This document shows, one piece after another, positions 44,404-53,658 of a stretch of 64,000 bases of DNA. The notes below the pieces were generated by a model, which saw nothing but the letters and a program-made list of their open reading frames with translations, had not been told where the DNA came from and searched no databases. The DNA is from Lichenibacterium ramalinae. GTDB taxonomy: Bacteria; Pseudomonadota; Alphaproteobacteria; Rhizobiales; Beijerinckiaceae. Position 1 is the stretch's first letter; each line of letters begins with the position of its first letter. Location: NCBI RefSeq assembly GCF_004137085.1, contig NZ_QYBC01000015.1:62001-126000 (forward strand), read 5' to 3'. A program made the position numbers and the translations under genes.

Positions 44404-46487
44404 GCGTGGAGCTCCGCCAGGCCGGCATTGGCCGACGTCGTTTCGAGTTCGCGCGGATGGACCTGCTGGGCGGCGGCCGTCGCCAGCCAGGCCCGGTCCG
44501 TCGCCTCGACCTCGCGGGCGCCGATCACCCGCTTGGTGCGACGGACGAACGACCGGGCGATCACGGCGGCCCACAGGACCGCCAGGCCGAACGCCGCCAT
44601 CCACCAGATGTGCCAGACGAGGCCGAAGGCGCAGACCGCGCCCGACAGCCCGACGACGGGGCCCACCATGCTGTTCCGCGGCATGGCGATGTCGCGGTAA
44701 TGGTCGGCGGGCTTGTAGGCGCCGCCGTTGGCCTTGCGCCAGTGCCACGGATCGCGGCGGCCGACATGCGGGATGGTGGCGAAATTATACTCGGGCGGCG
44801 GCGCCGCCACCGACCATTCGAGGCTGCGGGCGCCCCACGGGTCGCCCACCGGCACCCTGTGCTGGTCGCGCTGGCGCACGCTGACGTAGAGCTGCACGAA
44901 GAGCGTCGCGAGGCCGGCGAGCAGGAGGAAGGCGCCCAGCAGGGCGACGAGCAGCCAGGGGCGGAAGTCCGGCTCCAGGATCTCCTGCGTGCGGCGCGCC
45001 AGACCGGCGAGGCCGAGCACGTAGAGCGGCATGAAGGCGAGGTAGAAGCCCGACACCCAGCACACGAACGAGACCGTGCCCCACCGCTCGTTCAACCTGA
45101 AGCCGAAGGCCTTCGGAAACCAGTACTGGTAGCCGGCGATCATGCCGTAGAGCAGCCCGGGGATCAGCATGTTGTGGAAATGCGCCACCAGGAACACGGT
45201 GTTGTGCACGACGAAGTCGACCGGCGGCATGGCCAGGAGGATGCCGGTGAAGCCGCCGAGCACGAAGGTGACGATGAAGGCGAGGGAGAACAGCATCGGC
45301 GGGGTCAGGCGCACCTCGCCGCGGAACATGGTCCAGATCCAGTCGTAGACCTTTACGCCCGTCGGGATGCCGATGGTCATGGTGGCGATGCCGAACACGG
45401 CGTTGATGTCGGCGCTCTGCCCCATGGTGAAGAAGTGGTGTAGCCACACCGTGAAGGAGAGCACGGCGATCGCCATGGTGGCGATGACGAGCGACACGTA
45501 GCCGTAGAGCTCCTTGGACGAGAAGGCCGAGATCACCTCCGAATAGACCCCGAACGCCGGCAGGATGAGGATGTAGACCTCCGGATGGCCGAACAGCCAG
45601 AACAGGTCGATATAGATCATCATGTTGCCGCCGAGATCATTCGTGAAGAAATGATACCCGAGGTAGCGGTCCAGGGCGAGCATGAGGGTGGCCACCGTGA
45701 GGGGCGGCATGGCGAAGATCATCAGGATGGACGTGCACAGCGACGTCCAGCAGAAGAGCGGCATGCGCATCAGCTTGAGGCCGGGGCAGCGCTTCTTGAA
45801 GATGGTGACGGCGATGTTCATGCCCACCAGCGTGCTGCCGATGGAGGACAGCGTGATGGCCCAGATCCAATAGTCCGGTCCGACGCCGGGCTGGTAGGCG
45901 GCCTCGGTATAGGGCGGATAGCCGGACCAGCCGCCGGTGGAGAACTCGCCGATCGCCAGCGACACCATCATGAGGCCGGCGCCCCCGGCGGTGAGCATGA
46001 GGCTGATCGAGTTCAGCAGCGGGAAGGCGACGTCGCGCGCGCCGATCTGCAGCGGCACCACGTAGTTGATGAGGCCGGTCAGGAACGGCATGGCCATGAA
46101 GAAGACCATGATGCTGCCGTGGGTGCTGAACAGCTGGGCGAAGTGGTTGGGCCCGACGAGACCCGGCGCGCCGATGGCGACGGCCTGCTGGGTGCGCATC
46201 AGCACGGCCTCGATGAGGGCGCGCGACAGCATGACGAAGGCGAGCACGATGTACATGATGCCGATCTTCTTGTGATCGAGGCTCGTCAGCCAATCGGACC
46301 ACAGCGGCTTCCACCAGCGCTTGTAGGTCAGCAGCGCCACGAGCAGCACGGCACCCACCACCACGACGCCGCCGGCGCCGGCCCCGATGGCCTCGCTCAG
46401 CGTGCCCTTCTCCCAGGCCCGCACGAAGGGCAGGTCGCTCCACTCGAAACGGCCGAGAAGCGTGGTCCAGATCTCGCTGCCGGTCAT
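44400..46487 (-). CDS. cyoB: Cytochrome bo ubiquinol oxidase subunit I
   Basis: The 695-residue catalytic subunit that reduces oxygen to water and pumps protons, with about 14-15 helices. Haem-copper motifs are present: LFSTHGSIMVFFMAMPFLTG, WLFGHPEVYILILPAFG (cross-linked His-Tyr site), WLHHFFTMG (CuB histidines) and VAHFHNMLIPG (haem ligands). It starts at ATG 46487 within an ATGA overlap with cyoA. Terminal oxidase of this type takes electrons from ubiquinol, the product of succinate dehydrogenase. Confidence 0.98.
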   Translation of the reverse strand: MTGSEIWTTLLGRFEWSDLPFVRAWEKGTLSEAIGAGAGGVVVVGAVLLVALLTYKRWWKPLWSDWLTSLDHKKIGIMYIVLAFVMLSRALIEAVLMRTQQAVAIGAPGLVGPNHFAQLFSTHGSIMVFFMAMPFLTGLINYVVPLQIGARDVAFPLLNSISLMLTAGGAGLMMVSLAIGEFSTGGWSGYPPYTEAAYQPGVGPDYWIWAITLSSIGSTLVGMNIAVTIFKKRCPGLKLMRMPLFCWTSLCTSILMIFAMPPLTVATLMLALDRYLGYHFFTNDLGGNMMIYIDLFWLFGHPEVYILILPAFGVYSEVISAFSSKELYGYVSLVIATMAIAVLSFTVWLHHFFTMGQSADINAVFGIATMTIGIPTGVKVYDWIWTMFRGEVRLTPPMLFSLAFIVTFVLGGFTGILLAMPPVDFVVHNTVFLVAHFHNMLIPGLLYGMIAGYQYWFPKAFGFRLNERWGTVSFVCWVSGFYLAFMPLYVLGLAGLARRTQEILEPDFRPWLLVALLGAFLLLAGLATLFVQLYVSVRQRDQHRVPVGDPWGARSLEWSVAAPPPEYNFATIPHVGRRDPWHWRKANGGAYKPADHYRDIAMPRNSMVGPVVGLSGAVCAFGLVWHIWWMAAFGLAVLWAAVIARSFVRRTKRVIGAREVEATDRAWLATAAAQQVHPRELETTSANAGLAELHA

Positions 46488-47383
46488 TTCATGCCCTTCA
46501 TGGTCATGTCGGCCGAGCGCACGCCCGGCATTGTCTGGTCGAGGATGCCGTGGAACAGGTCGGGCGCGACCGTGCCGAACAGCCGTGGCCCGGACACCTC
46601 CCGCGCCGCCGCCAGCCGCTTGTAGCCGGCGAGGTCGAGCCGCCCCGGGTCGGCCCGGGCGGCGGCGAGCCAGGCCGCGTAGTCGCCCGGCGCCAGCGCC
46701 CGGACGGGGAAGTGCTCGTGCGGGAAGCCGTCGCCGCTGTATTGGACGTTCTCGCCGCTGAAGTCGCCAGGATGGTCGGCGGCGAGGTTGAGTTCGGTGG
46801 TCATTCCAGCCATGGCGTAGATCTGCCCGGCGAGGCGCGGCAGCAGCAGGGACTGCATCACCGTGCCGCTGGTGATGTCGAGATGCACGGGCCGGTCGGC
46901 GGGAAAGACCATCTGGTTCACGGTCGCCACGCCGGCGTCCGGATAGATGAACAGCCACTTCCAATCCAGCGCGACCGCCTGGATCCGCGTCGCCGGCTTG
47001 TCCGACACCAGGGGCTTGTAGGGGTCCAGCGTGTGGGTGTCGTTCCACAGGAACAGGCCGAGCACCATCACGATGACGATTGGGGGGATCCAGATGAAGC
47101 CTTCGAGCGGCCAGTTGAAGGCCCATTCGGGACGGTAGACGCTCTTCGTGTTCGACAGCCGGTAATACCAGGCGAAGAGCGGCGTGAGCAGCAGCACCGG
47201 GCCGATCACGAACAGCATGACGAAGCAGACGACCAGGAACAGGTGACGCTCCTGCGCCATGATGGGGCCGCCGGCGGCGAGCATGCCGTGGTTCAGCACC
47301 GCGCAGCCCGACAGGGGCCAGAGCCCGAGGATGGCCGACAGCCGGGCGACGCGCCGGCATGCCTTTGCGAGAGATGGGGGCAA
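46484..47383 (-). CDS. cyoA: Cytochrome bo ubiquinol oxidase subunit II
   Basis: The 299-residue quinol-oxidase subunit II. A lipoprotein-type signal with lipobox L-S-G-C (C27) is followed by two membrane helices and the cupredoxin domain (VALDWKWLFIYPDAGVATVN). It lacks the CuA cysteine pair, as expected for a quinol rather than cytochrome c oxidase. First gene of cyoABCD. The COX aromatic-rich C-terminal segment FHGILDQTMPGVRSADMTMK is also typical. No cyoE haem O synthase follows cyoD here. Confidence 0.95.
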   Translation of the reverse strand: MPPSLAKACRRVARLSAILGLWPLSGCAVLNHGMLAAGGPIMAQERHLFLVVCFVMLFVIGPVLLLTPLFAWYYRLSNTKSVYRPEWAFNWPLEGFIWIPPIVIVMVLGLFLWNDTHTLDPYKPLVSDKPATRIQAVALDWKWLFIYPDAGVATVNQMVFPADRPVHLDITSGTVMQSLLLPRLAGQIYAMAGMTTELNLAADHPGDFSGENVQYSGDGFPHEHFPVRALAPGDYAAWLAAARADPGRLDLAGYKRLAAAREVSGPRLFGTVAPDLFHGILDQTMPGVRSADMTMKGMK

Positions 47384-48271
47384 GCGGCAGCCTTCTGACT
47401 AGCGGTGATGCGTGGGGGCGGGCGCGACGCGGATCGGGGCCGAGCGGCCGGACGCATCGCCGGGGCTCCGCATCGACGCCGATCCGGGCCCGAGGCGGCG
47501 ATGCGCCGGCCCGCACAGGCGTCGCAGGGCCAGGCCTCGTCGGCCGGGAACCGCGTGCGGCGGGACGCGCCGGTGGCGGGCGGCGACCGCCGCCATCCTG
47601 GATGTCGGAGCCAGGGCCACGGTCAGGTCGGCGGCAGGCGGCTGCGGCCACCGGGCCGCCCGTCCGCGGCCGGTCGCCCTCCCGACGAAGCCGACCCCAA
47701 GCGCCGCACCCTCAACCATCCGTGTCGACACCCGCATGACGTCATGCAGCGGGAAGCCCCTCGGTCGGGGTCCAGTTCCGACGATGCTGCAGTTTTAATG
47801 TTCGCAGCCGTGCCAGCCGCGCCGCTGAGTGAAAAGGCGTTTTCCCGCCGCGAAAGAGCTTTTTGAGATCTTGCGCGGATGACGGCTCCGGACATCTCAT
47901 CTTGGCCGTCGTGGGTTCGGCGGCGGCATTGGCTCCGGCCGCGACGACCCGGGTCTGCGGCCTGCCATGCGGGCCCGTGGCCCGCCGTGGCGGGGCAGGG
48001 CGGACGGGACACGCGGACCGCGGCAGCTGCCGCGGGATCATGGATGGGTCGGTCGTGTGGCGTGCGCGGGCCGCAGCTTTCGCCGTCCTGTCGCCGGAGG
48101 TGAAGGCGTCCTGGCGTCTGTCAGGCAGTCGCCGACGCTCGCCGGATCCCCACACGCGAGCCCGTTTGCGGGCTCCGATCGAAGCGCCGCGTCAACGACT
48201 GCCTGGCAGGGTTGCGGATGAAACGGTTGTCGGTCCGACGCTGGAGCGACGTCGCCGCAGGCGAAAGCGCT
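47384..48271. other. Long gap upstream of cyoA
   Basis: Nearly 890 bases without a supportable gene. Open frames exist on both strands but have no start sites or family patterns. Positions 47785-47870 are the least GC-rich part and include an inverted GAAAAGGCGTTTTC-type stretch; they may carry the cyo promoter. Nothing else is recognised. Confidence 0.5.
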
Positions 48272-48904
48272 TCAAGCGTCTTCCCGTCGTCCGATCCTGG
48301 CCAGGGCGTCCTGGAACATGGTTCCGATGCCGAAGGAGGAGATGACCTTGTCCTCGAACAGCTTGGACAGGCACTCCGCCTCGGCAGCGTCCTGCATCGA
48401 CTTGGAGGCGATCTCCCGGTCGGCCGCTGCGGCGAACTCCGTCGTCTGCAGCTTCGACCGCAGGTCCAGGACCATCGCCTCCAGCGTGGTGATCTGGGAC
48501 TTGAACGATTCCGCCAGGCTCTTCCAGTCGTGGGCCATGGTCTCGGCCGTCAGGATGTCCTTCTCGGCCTGCGATTGGATCGCCACGATGCTGTGCCGCA
48601 GGCGATCGTTCTCGCGCATGACGTTCGGGATGAAGTTCTTCACGTCCTCGAGGATGTCGAAGGCGCTCAGAGCGTTGTCCTTGGGGTCGGCCGGCTGGCC
48701 TGCGACCGGCTGGTCCGGCACCGCCGGAACCTTGTCGACCTGTCCGAACGGCCGGCCGCCATCGCTGCCGCCCTGCGCCGGGCGCAGCGCCAGGATCATC
48801 GAACGCATGCCGTCCCGTCCGGCATGCAGTTCGGGGATGCGGGCTTCCGCCGTGTCGGCTGGGCTCGCCTGGGATTCCACGACAGCGTTTTTCTGCGGCA
48901 GCAT
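48272..48904 (-). CDS. Coiled-coil protein A (tandem paralogue)
   Basis: A 210-residue soluble protein. Residues 1-80 are disordered and Pro/Ala-rich; about 85-180 form a coiled coil (ENDRLRHSIVAIQSQAEKDI ... LESFKSQITTLEAMVLDLRS-like heptads). The end reads FEDKVISSFGIGTMFQDALA, close to the end of the next gene's product (LQKQVEAAFGYGSHIRTAMD). The two genes follow one another on the same strand, 50 bases apart, and are probably co-transcribed. The family is unknown. Confidence 0.75.
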   Translation of the reverse strand: MLPQKNAVVESQASPADTAEARIPELHAGRDGMRSMILALRPAQGGSDGGRPFGQVDKVPAVPDQPVAGQPADPKDNALSAFDILEDVKNFIPNVMRENDRLRHSIVAIQSQAEKDILTAETMAHDWKSLAESFKSQITTLEAMVLDLRSKLQTTEFAAAADREIASKSMQDAAEAECLSKLFEDKVISSFGIGTMFQDALARIGRREDA

Positions 48905-48954
48905 GAGATCGTCCTGACGATATGGGTGCGGAACTCGTGTCGCCCCGTGAAGGC

Positions 48955-49521
48955 TCAGCTTTCTTTCAGTCCGTCCGCCTGCCGGATGGCGGCGTCCATG
49001 GCCGTCCTGATGTGCGAGCCGTAGCCGAAGGCCGCCTCGACCTGCTTCTGAAGCTTGTCCGTGACGAGTTCGGCGTGATCGGCGCGGAGCGCGACGTCCT
49101 TGTGCGCCTGTTCCAGCTTGATCAGCCGCGCTTCCGCGGTGTGATAGCGGGCCGTGACGGCCATGTTCTCGTTTTCGAGGCTCGTCGTCTTCTCCTGAAG
49201 CTGCAGCGCGAGCCCCCTCCAGTGTTCGACCGACTCGATCTGCTCGGCGCATGTCGCCTTTGTTTGAGCCAGTTCGGTGGCGAGGTTGCCGCAGCGTGAG
49301 GAGAGAAATTCTATAGCGCGGGATGCGCTGTCCAACAGCATTCCCGTGTTGTCGAGGATGGTGTCGACTGGGGGAATGCTCGCCGTCGCCGACACGGTTT
49401 CGCCAGGGCGGCTGTCGCGCCGAAACACCTTGTGCATGAAACTTTCGACGGTGGCGTACTGAGCGAGATCTATGTGGGTGGGTTCCTCGTTGCCGTGAGA
49501 AACCATAGTAATCGTCGTCAT
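48955..49521 (-). CDS. Coiled-coil protein B (tandem paralogue)
   Basis: A 188-residue soluble protein starting MTTITMVSHGNEEPTHIDLA. A variable N-terminus (residues 1-65) is followed by a long coiled coil (about 75-165; LALQLQEKTTSLENENMAVT) and the shared ending K-x-V-x-x-x-F-G-Y-G-S-x-I-x-x-A-M. It is likely the first gene of the pair: the AT-rich stretch 49540-49650 on its right looks like a promoter region. No known domain was recognised. Confidence 0.78.
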   Translation of the reverse strand: MTTITMVSHGNEEPTHIDLAQYATVESFMHKVFRRDSRPGETVSATASIPPVDTILDNTGMLLDSASRAIEFLSSRCGNLATELAQTKATCAEQIESVEHWRGLALQLQEKTTSLENENMAVTARYHTAEARLIKLEQAHKDVALRADHAELVTDKLQKQVEAAFGYGSHIRTAMDAAIRQADGLKES

Positions 49522-49816
49522 GGCCGGCCCTCAATTCTTGTCTCAGTTAGGTAAGGCGGCACGGTAAAAAATTGGTTAATGCATGTCTCAGGCTGGCACA
49601 CGGCGCGTATTAAATTTCATGGCAATAAAGATTTACGCCTCGCGTCAATAAGCGCGGGCGGTGACGAGGCGGCGAATCGGGAGTGCCTGCGGCCGGCGCG
49701 GGCTCGCGAGGCAGGCGGATGCCGACGCGGCCGGGGCGGACCCGATCACGACGGCTCGCTCGTCGTGGCGGTGCCGATCCCGGCCGGGCCCGGTCCGTCG
49801 GCGACGCCCGGGCGCC
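49522..49816. other. AT-rich promoter region and gap
   Basis: Positions 49540-49650 are strongly AT-rich for this genome (for example GGTAAAAAATTGGTTAATGC), and probably hold the promoter of the minus-strand coiled-coil pair. The rest has no supported gene. Confidence 0.5.
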
Positions 49817-50023
49817 TCACCGCGTTCTCGTCAGGTCCGTCACGAGCCGCACGATGTGGAGCTGCAGCTGGCCGACCGTGGCTTTCACCTCGGGATCAGG
49901 GCTGCGATGCAGCTTCTGGAGGATGGGCTTGATGTCGTCGAGCTAGGGGGAGAGCTGCCGTTGCAGCAGGCGTCGGGCCCCTTCCTCCTCCAGGATGTCC
50001 AGGCAGTCCTTGATGCGGACCAA
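49817..50023 (-). pseudogene. Small helical gene broken by a stop codon
   Basis: On the minus strand from TTG 50023 a helical sequence reads RIKDCLDILEEEGARRLLQR then QLSP, a TAG at 49943-49945, and then LDDIKPILQKLHRSPDPEVK ... LVTDLTRTR to TGA 49817. The amphipathic, charged composition on both sides of the stop looks like one protein of 68 codons hit by a nonsense change. A GAGG-type site lies just before TTG. No family is recognised, so this is tentative. Confidence 0.35.
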
Positions 50024-50314
50024 CGTCGGTCCTCGGTGGCCGCCGAGGCAGAGCACGCCCTATGCCAACGGCGGCAGTGGGACGGTGTCGAGGACCGGAA
50101 GGGCGACGCCAGCGGGCGACCCCCGCCCGCGCGTCCGCCAAAGGGACGCCCCATGTCCTCGCCGCGGTCGTGTCGGGCCGCGCGGCGCTGCCGCCCCACC
50201 CGTCCTGGGGCGCTCTCGCCGCGCGCGGAGCCGCTCCGGCTCGCGGCGCGGTATCGGCTTCGGCCTGGCCCGGTCCCGCCCCGGCCAGCACCGGCGCGCG
50301 GAGCCGGTCCCGCA

Positions 50315-51049
50315 TCAGCGGCGCTCCTCGACCACCACCGTCCCGACGATGGCGGAATCCTCGTAGAGCGCGCGTGCCAGGTAGCCGGCGATCATGGCAC
50401 CGGCCGTCGGCGCGACGATGAACAGCCATAATTGCCCGACGTATCCACCGCCTGCGAACAGGGCCGGGGCGATGCTCCGGGCCGGGTTGACCGAGGTGTT
50501 GGTGATGGGGATCGAGATCAGGTGGATGAGCGTCAGCGCGAGGCCGATCGGGATCCCGGCGAAACCCGTCGCGGCACCCTTCGAGGTCGTGCCGATGATG
50601 ATCATCAGGAAGAAGAAGGTCAGCAGCATCTCGGCGAGGAAGCACGACGCCAGCGAATAATGGCTCGGGCTGAGGTCCCCGTAGCCGTTCGACGCGAACC
50701 CGTTCGGCACCCAGTCCGGCTTGCCCGAGGCGATGACGTACAGCACGGCCGAGGCCAGGATGGCGCCGAGCACCTGGACGACGATGTAGGGTACGACGTG
50801 CTTGTTCGCGCAGCGTCCGGCCGTCCACAATCCGAGTGTCACGGCCGGGTTGAAGTGCCCGCCGGAGATGTGGCCCACCGCGTAGGCCATGGTCAGCACC
50901 GTGAGGCCGAAGGCGAGGGCCACGCCCATGAACCCGATGCCGAGCACCGGGAAGGCCGCCGCGACGACGGCAGAGCCGCAGCCCCCGAAGACGAGCCAGA
51001 ACGTGCCGAAGAACTCGGCCGTCAGGCGCCGTTGCATGTCCCTGTCCAT
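50315..51049 (-). CDS. aqpZ: Aquaporin Z
   Basis: A 244-residue water channel with six membrane helices and both pore half-helices: N-P-A in [16 protein letters not shown] near residue 70 and N-P-A in [17 protein letters not shown] near 190. The start region [20 protein letters not shown] is typical of AqpZ. ATG 51049 has GGGAAGG seven bases upstream; an in-frame start at 51145 adds an unlikely leader. It moves water across the inner membrane. Confidence 0.95.
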   Translation of the reverse strand: MDRDMQRRLTAEFFGTFWLVFGGCGSAVVAAAFPVLGIGFMGVALAFGLTVLTMAYAVGHISGGHFNPAVTLGLWTAGRCANKHVVPYIVVQVLGAILASAVLYVIASGKPDWVPNGFASNGYGDLSPSHYSLASCFLAEMLLTFFFLMIIIGTTSKGAATGFAGIPIGLALTLIHLISIPITNTSVNPARSIAPALFAGGGYVGQLWLFIVAPTAGAMIAGYLARALYEDSAIVGTVVVEERR

Positions 51050-51314
51050 GGCGAACCTTCCCTTTGGCGGTTCATCCGCTCGGGCCCATGCACGAGTCCT
51101 GTTGGACCGACCGTGCAAACCAGCACCGGCCGCTGCGGAAGGCAAGCGGCTCGCCGGCGCACCGCGCCCGGCACGGCAGGCTGCCGAAGCGCCGCGCCGC
51201 CGGCCTGCGCGGTTTCGGCGCAGGGCGGCGATATTCGCCTTTCCTCGGGGCCATGCCGCAGCGTCATGCGTAAGGTCCTCGCACCCCTGTCGCGGTGCGC
51301 CCGGGACCGAGCCG

Positions 51315-51758
51315 ATGATCTACCTCTACGCTTTCGCCCTCGTGGCCGGCATCGCCAATGCGTTCCAGGCCGGCGCCAATTCCACCCTGTCGAAGACGCT
51401 GAACCAGCCCTTCCTGGCAGCCCTGATGATCGTCGGGGTGAGTGCCCTGACGCTGGCGGCGGCCGGGCTGATCTCCGGACGGCTCGCCTGGCCGACATCC
51501 GCGGCCTTCGCCGCCGTGCCCTGGTGGGCTTGGGGCGGCGGCCTCCTGTCGGCCCTGCTGTTGATGAGCCAGCTCTTCGTCGCGGAAGCCATCGGGGCCG
51601 GGCCGTTCCTCGGCATCATCGTCGTGGCGGGGACGCTGGCGTCGCTGCTGATCGACAATTACGGCCTGGTGGGGTTCAAGCTGCACCCGCTGAACGCTTG
51701 GCGCATCGTCGGCGGCGCCTTGATGGGGGCCGGGGTGCTGCTCGTGGCGCTGTTCTGA
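51315..51758 (+). CDS. DUF606 (DMT-like) small membrane protein
   Basis: A 147-residue membrane protein of the DUF606/YdcZ type with five hydrophobic segments. Typical stretches are [20 protein letters not shown] and [20 protein letters not shown], followed by DNYGLVGF. Members resemble half of a drug/metabolite transporter and may act as dimers. No partner gene lies nearby. ATG 51315 opens the first helix directly. Confidence 0.85.
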   Translation: MIYLYAFALVAGIANAFQAGANSTLSKTLNQPFLAALMIVGVSALTLAAAGLISGRLAWPTSAAFAAVPWWAWGGGLLSALLLMSQLFVAEAIGAGPFLGIIVVAGTLASLLIDNYGLVGFKLHPLNAWRIVGGALMGAGVLLVALF

Positions 51759-51814
51759 CGCCGGCGACCTCGTGGATCACCGACGAGCCGTCGCCCGAAG
51801 CCGGGCGTGCCCGG

Positions 51815-52492
51815 TCAGCCCGCCTCCGCCACCGGCTCGACGATCGTCGGGTCGTCGTCGCCTTGACCGGTGCGGTTGACCCGGCTCGACACGATCCATT
51901 CGCGCAGCGCGCTCGCCGCCGCGGGCTCCAGGACCTCGGGTCCGAGCGATCCGTCGAGCCAGCCGTCGAAGCTGTCGGGGGCGAGCAGCACCGGCATGCG
52001 GTCGTGGTAGGGCGCCATCCAGTCGCTCGCCCCCGACACGATGACGGTGGCGGACAGGACCTCCTCGCCGCTCGCCGGGTCCGTCCAGCGGTCCCACAGG
52101 CCGGCGAAGGCCAGGATGGGGGAGCCGTCGCCGGCCGTGAACAGGTGGGGCACCTTCTCGCCCCGGTCGCCCGTCCACTCGAAGAAGCCCGACGCCGGGA
52201 TGATGCAGCGGCGCTTCCTGAAGGCGTCGCGGAACATGGGCTTTTGCGCCACGGTCTCGGCGCGGGCGTTGAAGGTCGCCGGCACGTCCTTCAGCGGCTT
52301 CTTCCACCATACCGGCACGAGGCCCCAGCGCATCGGGACGAGTTCGCGGCCGGCCTCGGTCGACCGGACGACGTCGATCGTCGTCGTGGGCGCGATGTTG
52401 TAGCGCGGCCGCAGGTTCTTCGCCGCGCCGATGACGCTGAGGAAGGCGTGAACCTCGGACCAGGTATACCGCTGGGTGAACCGCCCGCACAT
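51815..52492 (-). CDS. SRAP domain protein (YedK/HMCES-like)
   Basis: A 225-residue SOS-response-associated peptidase-like protein. It starts MCGRFTQRYTW, with Cys2 as the residue that forms a thiazolidine link to abasic sites in single-stranded DNA. The RPRYNIAPTTTIDVV, MRWGLVPVWWK, FNARAET and RCIIPASGFFEW motifs and the late H (APYHDRMPVLL) are all present. It protects stalled forks. Cys2 fixes the start at ATG 52492; the upstream in-frame ATG would abolish the N-terminal Cys. Confidence 0.96.
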   Translation of the reverse strand: MCGRFTQRYTWSEVHAFLSVIGAAKNLRPRYNIAPTTTIDVVRSTEAGRELVPMRWGLVPVWWKKPLKDVPATFNARAETVAQKPMFRDAFRKRRCIIPASGFFEWTGDRGEKVPHLFTAGDGSPILAFAGLWDRWTDPASGEEVLSATVIVSGASDWMAPYHDRMPVLLAPDSFDGWLDGSLGPEVLEPAAASALREWIVSSRVNRTGQGDDDPTIVEPVAEAG

Positions 52493-52559
52493 GCCCAGGT
52501 CTCCTCCCGCAACGGGTTCCGCTGCCCTATCAGGACGCGTTTCTGCACGGCACGCAACG

Positions 52560-52988
52560 TCAGGCCGGCGGCGAACCTGCATCGACGGGTCGGGCGCTCG
52601 CCGGTGCCACGCCGGCACGATGCCCGCTGGGTTCGCCCCGCCGGCTGTCGGCCCTGTCGATCTCCTGCTGGAGGAAGTAGTTCAGCGCCGTGCGCAGCAC
52701 CGCGATGGCGGCGAGCTGGCCGATCTCGGTCCAGGTCGGGGCGACGGCCGTGCGCAGGATGTCGGCCGCCAGTTCGAACTCCAACGCGACGGCCAGCCAG
52801 CGTCCGAGCTTGAGCCGCACGTCCTCCTTGCGCCGGTCCGCCGGCTCGCCCCGGACGTCCGTGCCGGGCACGAACAGCCACAGCGCCCGCAGCGTGCCCT
52901 CGATCGCGGCGAGGCCGATGATGAGGGCGGCGGCGGCCTCCGTGCCGCTGGCCAGCCAGATGGTGATGGCTTTGAAGGTGTCTTCCAT
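52560..52988 (-). CDS. DUF1622 membrane protein
   Basis: A 142-residue protein with three hydrophobic segments. The pattern IGLAAIEGTLRALWLFV, then RLKLGRWLAVALEFELAADI and IGQLAAIAVLRTALNYFLQQ, fits DUF1622. The basic, Pro-rich tail is variable. Function unknown. It lies 30 bases before the next minus-strand small gene. Confidence 0.82.
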   Translation of the reverse strand: MEDTFKAITIWLASGTEAAAALIIGLAAIEGTLRALWLFVPGTDVRGEPADRRKEDVRLKLGRWLAVALEFELAADILRTAVAPTWTEIGQLAAIAVLRTALNYFLQQEIDRADSRRGEPSGHRAGVAPASARPVDAGSPPA

Positions 52989-53019
52989 GGCGGGGGAACA
53001 GCGTGCCGCCCCGTCGGGT

Positions 53020-53373
53020 TCACGCCGTCAGATTCGCCTCGCCGTCCAGCCCGCGGCGGGTCACGATCCTGATGCCTTGCCGCAGCGTGACGCGTTGGTT
53101 CGGGCGGGACGCGCAGGCAGCGTCGAAGGCCGCGTGGGCCGCCGCGTGGTTCGACAGCGAGCCGATGTGCTCGACGATGTGGTTGCCGGATGCGTCCCAA
53201 ACCTCGACCGTGTAGGATGCGCGCCGCTCCGCCATGCCTTCGGTCGCCAGGAAGCGGAGGGCCGTCACCATCAGGCCGAGGGTTTCGGCCGCGAGCGTGA
53301 TGCGCCCGGCGCCGCGCGCCTCGAGCGCATCGGCCTTGGCCCGGATCGCCGTGACGGTCCAATGCGTCGGCAT
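53020..53373 (-). CDS. Small protein of unknown function
   Basis: A 117-residue soluble protein starting MPTHWTVTAIRAKADALEAR. Its helix-turn pattern and strand YTVEVWDASGNHIVEHIGSL suggest a compact alpha/beta fold. No family was recognised. ATG 53373 is favoured because upstream in-frame sequence is low-complexity. It lies five bases after the neighbouring 74-residue gene, so the two are likely in one unit. Confidence 0.55.
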   Translation of the reverse strand: MPTHWTVTAIRAKADALEARGAGRITLAAETLGLMVTALRFLATEGMAERRASYTVEVWDASGNHIVEHIGSLSNHAAAHAAFDAACASRPNQRVTLRQGIRIVTRRGLDGEANLTA

Positions 53374-53378
53374 GGCCG

Positions 53379-53603
53379 TCAGGCGGGCTCGCCGGGCCGG
53401 CCCGGGTGGAGGACGAACTCGTCGGCCGAAAGCGGCGCGAGGAAGCCGTAGACCTGGTCCGGAAAGGCGACGCCGATGCGCAGCCCGTCGTCGTCGTCGT
53501 CCTGGTAGGTGTCGACGACGCATCCGACGGCGTCGGCGAAAGGCTCCAGGCGCTCGCGCAGGCAACTGCCCGGCCTGAGGCGGACGGCATCGCCGATCTT
53601 CAT
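53379..53603 (-). CDS. Small SH3-like protein of unknown function
   Basis: A 74-residue acidic protein (MKIGDAVRLRPGSCLRERLE ... QVYGFLAPLSADEFVLHPGR). The G-D-x-V-R-L-R-P-G opening and alternating strands suggest a small beta barrel. It is directly followed by the gene at 53020-53373. Family not known. Confidence 0.55.
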   Translation of the reverse strand: MKIGDAVRLRPGSCLRERLEPFADAVGCVVDTYQDDDDDGLRIGVAFPDQVYGFLAPLSADEFVLHPGRPGEPA

Positions 53604-53658
53604 GGTGCTCGCCTCCTCGATGTCTCGGCCGCGCGCGGTTCGCCGCGGCCCCGGGCGG

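Noticed and set aside
47384-48271. Several open frames in the gap beside cyoA, including one ending near 48345.
   Set aside because: No ribosome sites, no family patterns and arginine-rich composition typical of random GC-rich DNA.
49590-49615. A possible second sigma-54 promoter (CTGGCACAC...).
   Set aside because: The GG and GC spacing is wrong and no regulator gene is near.
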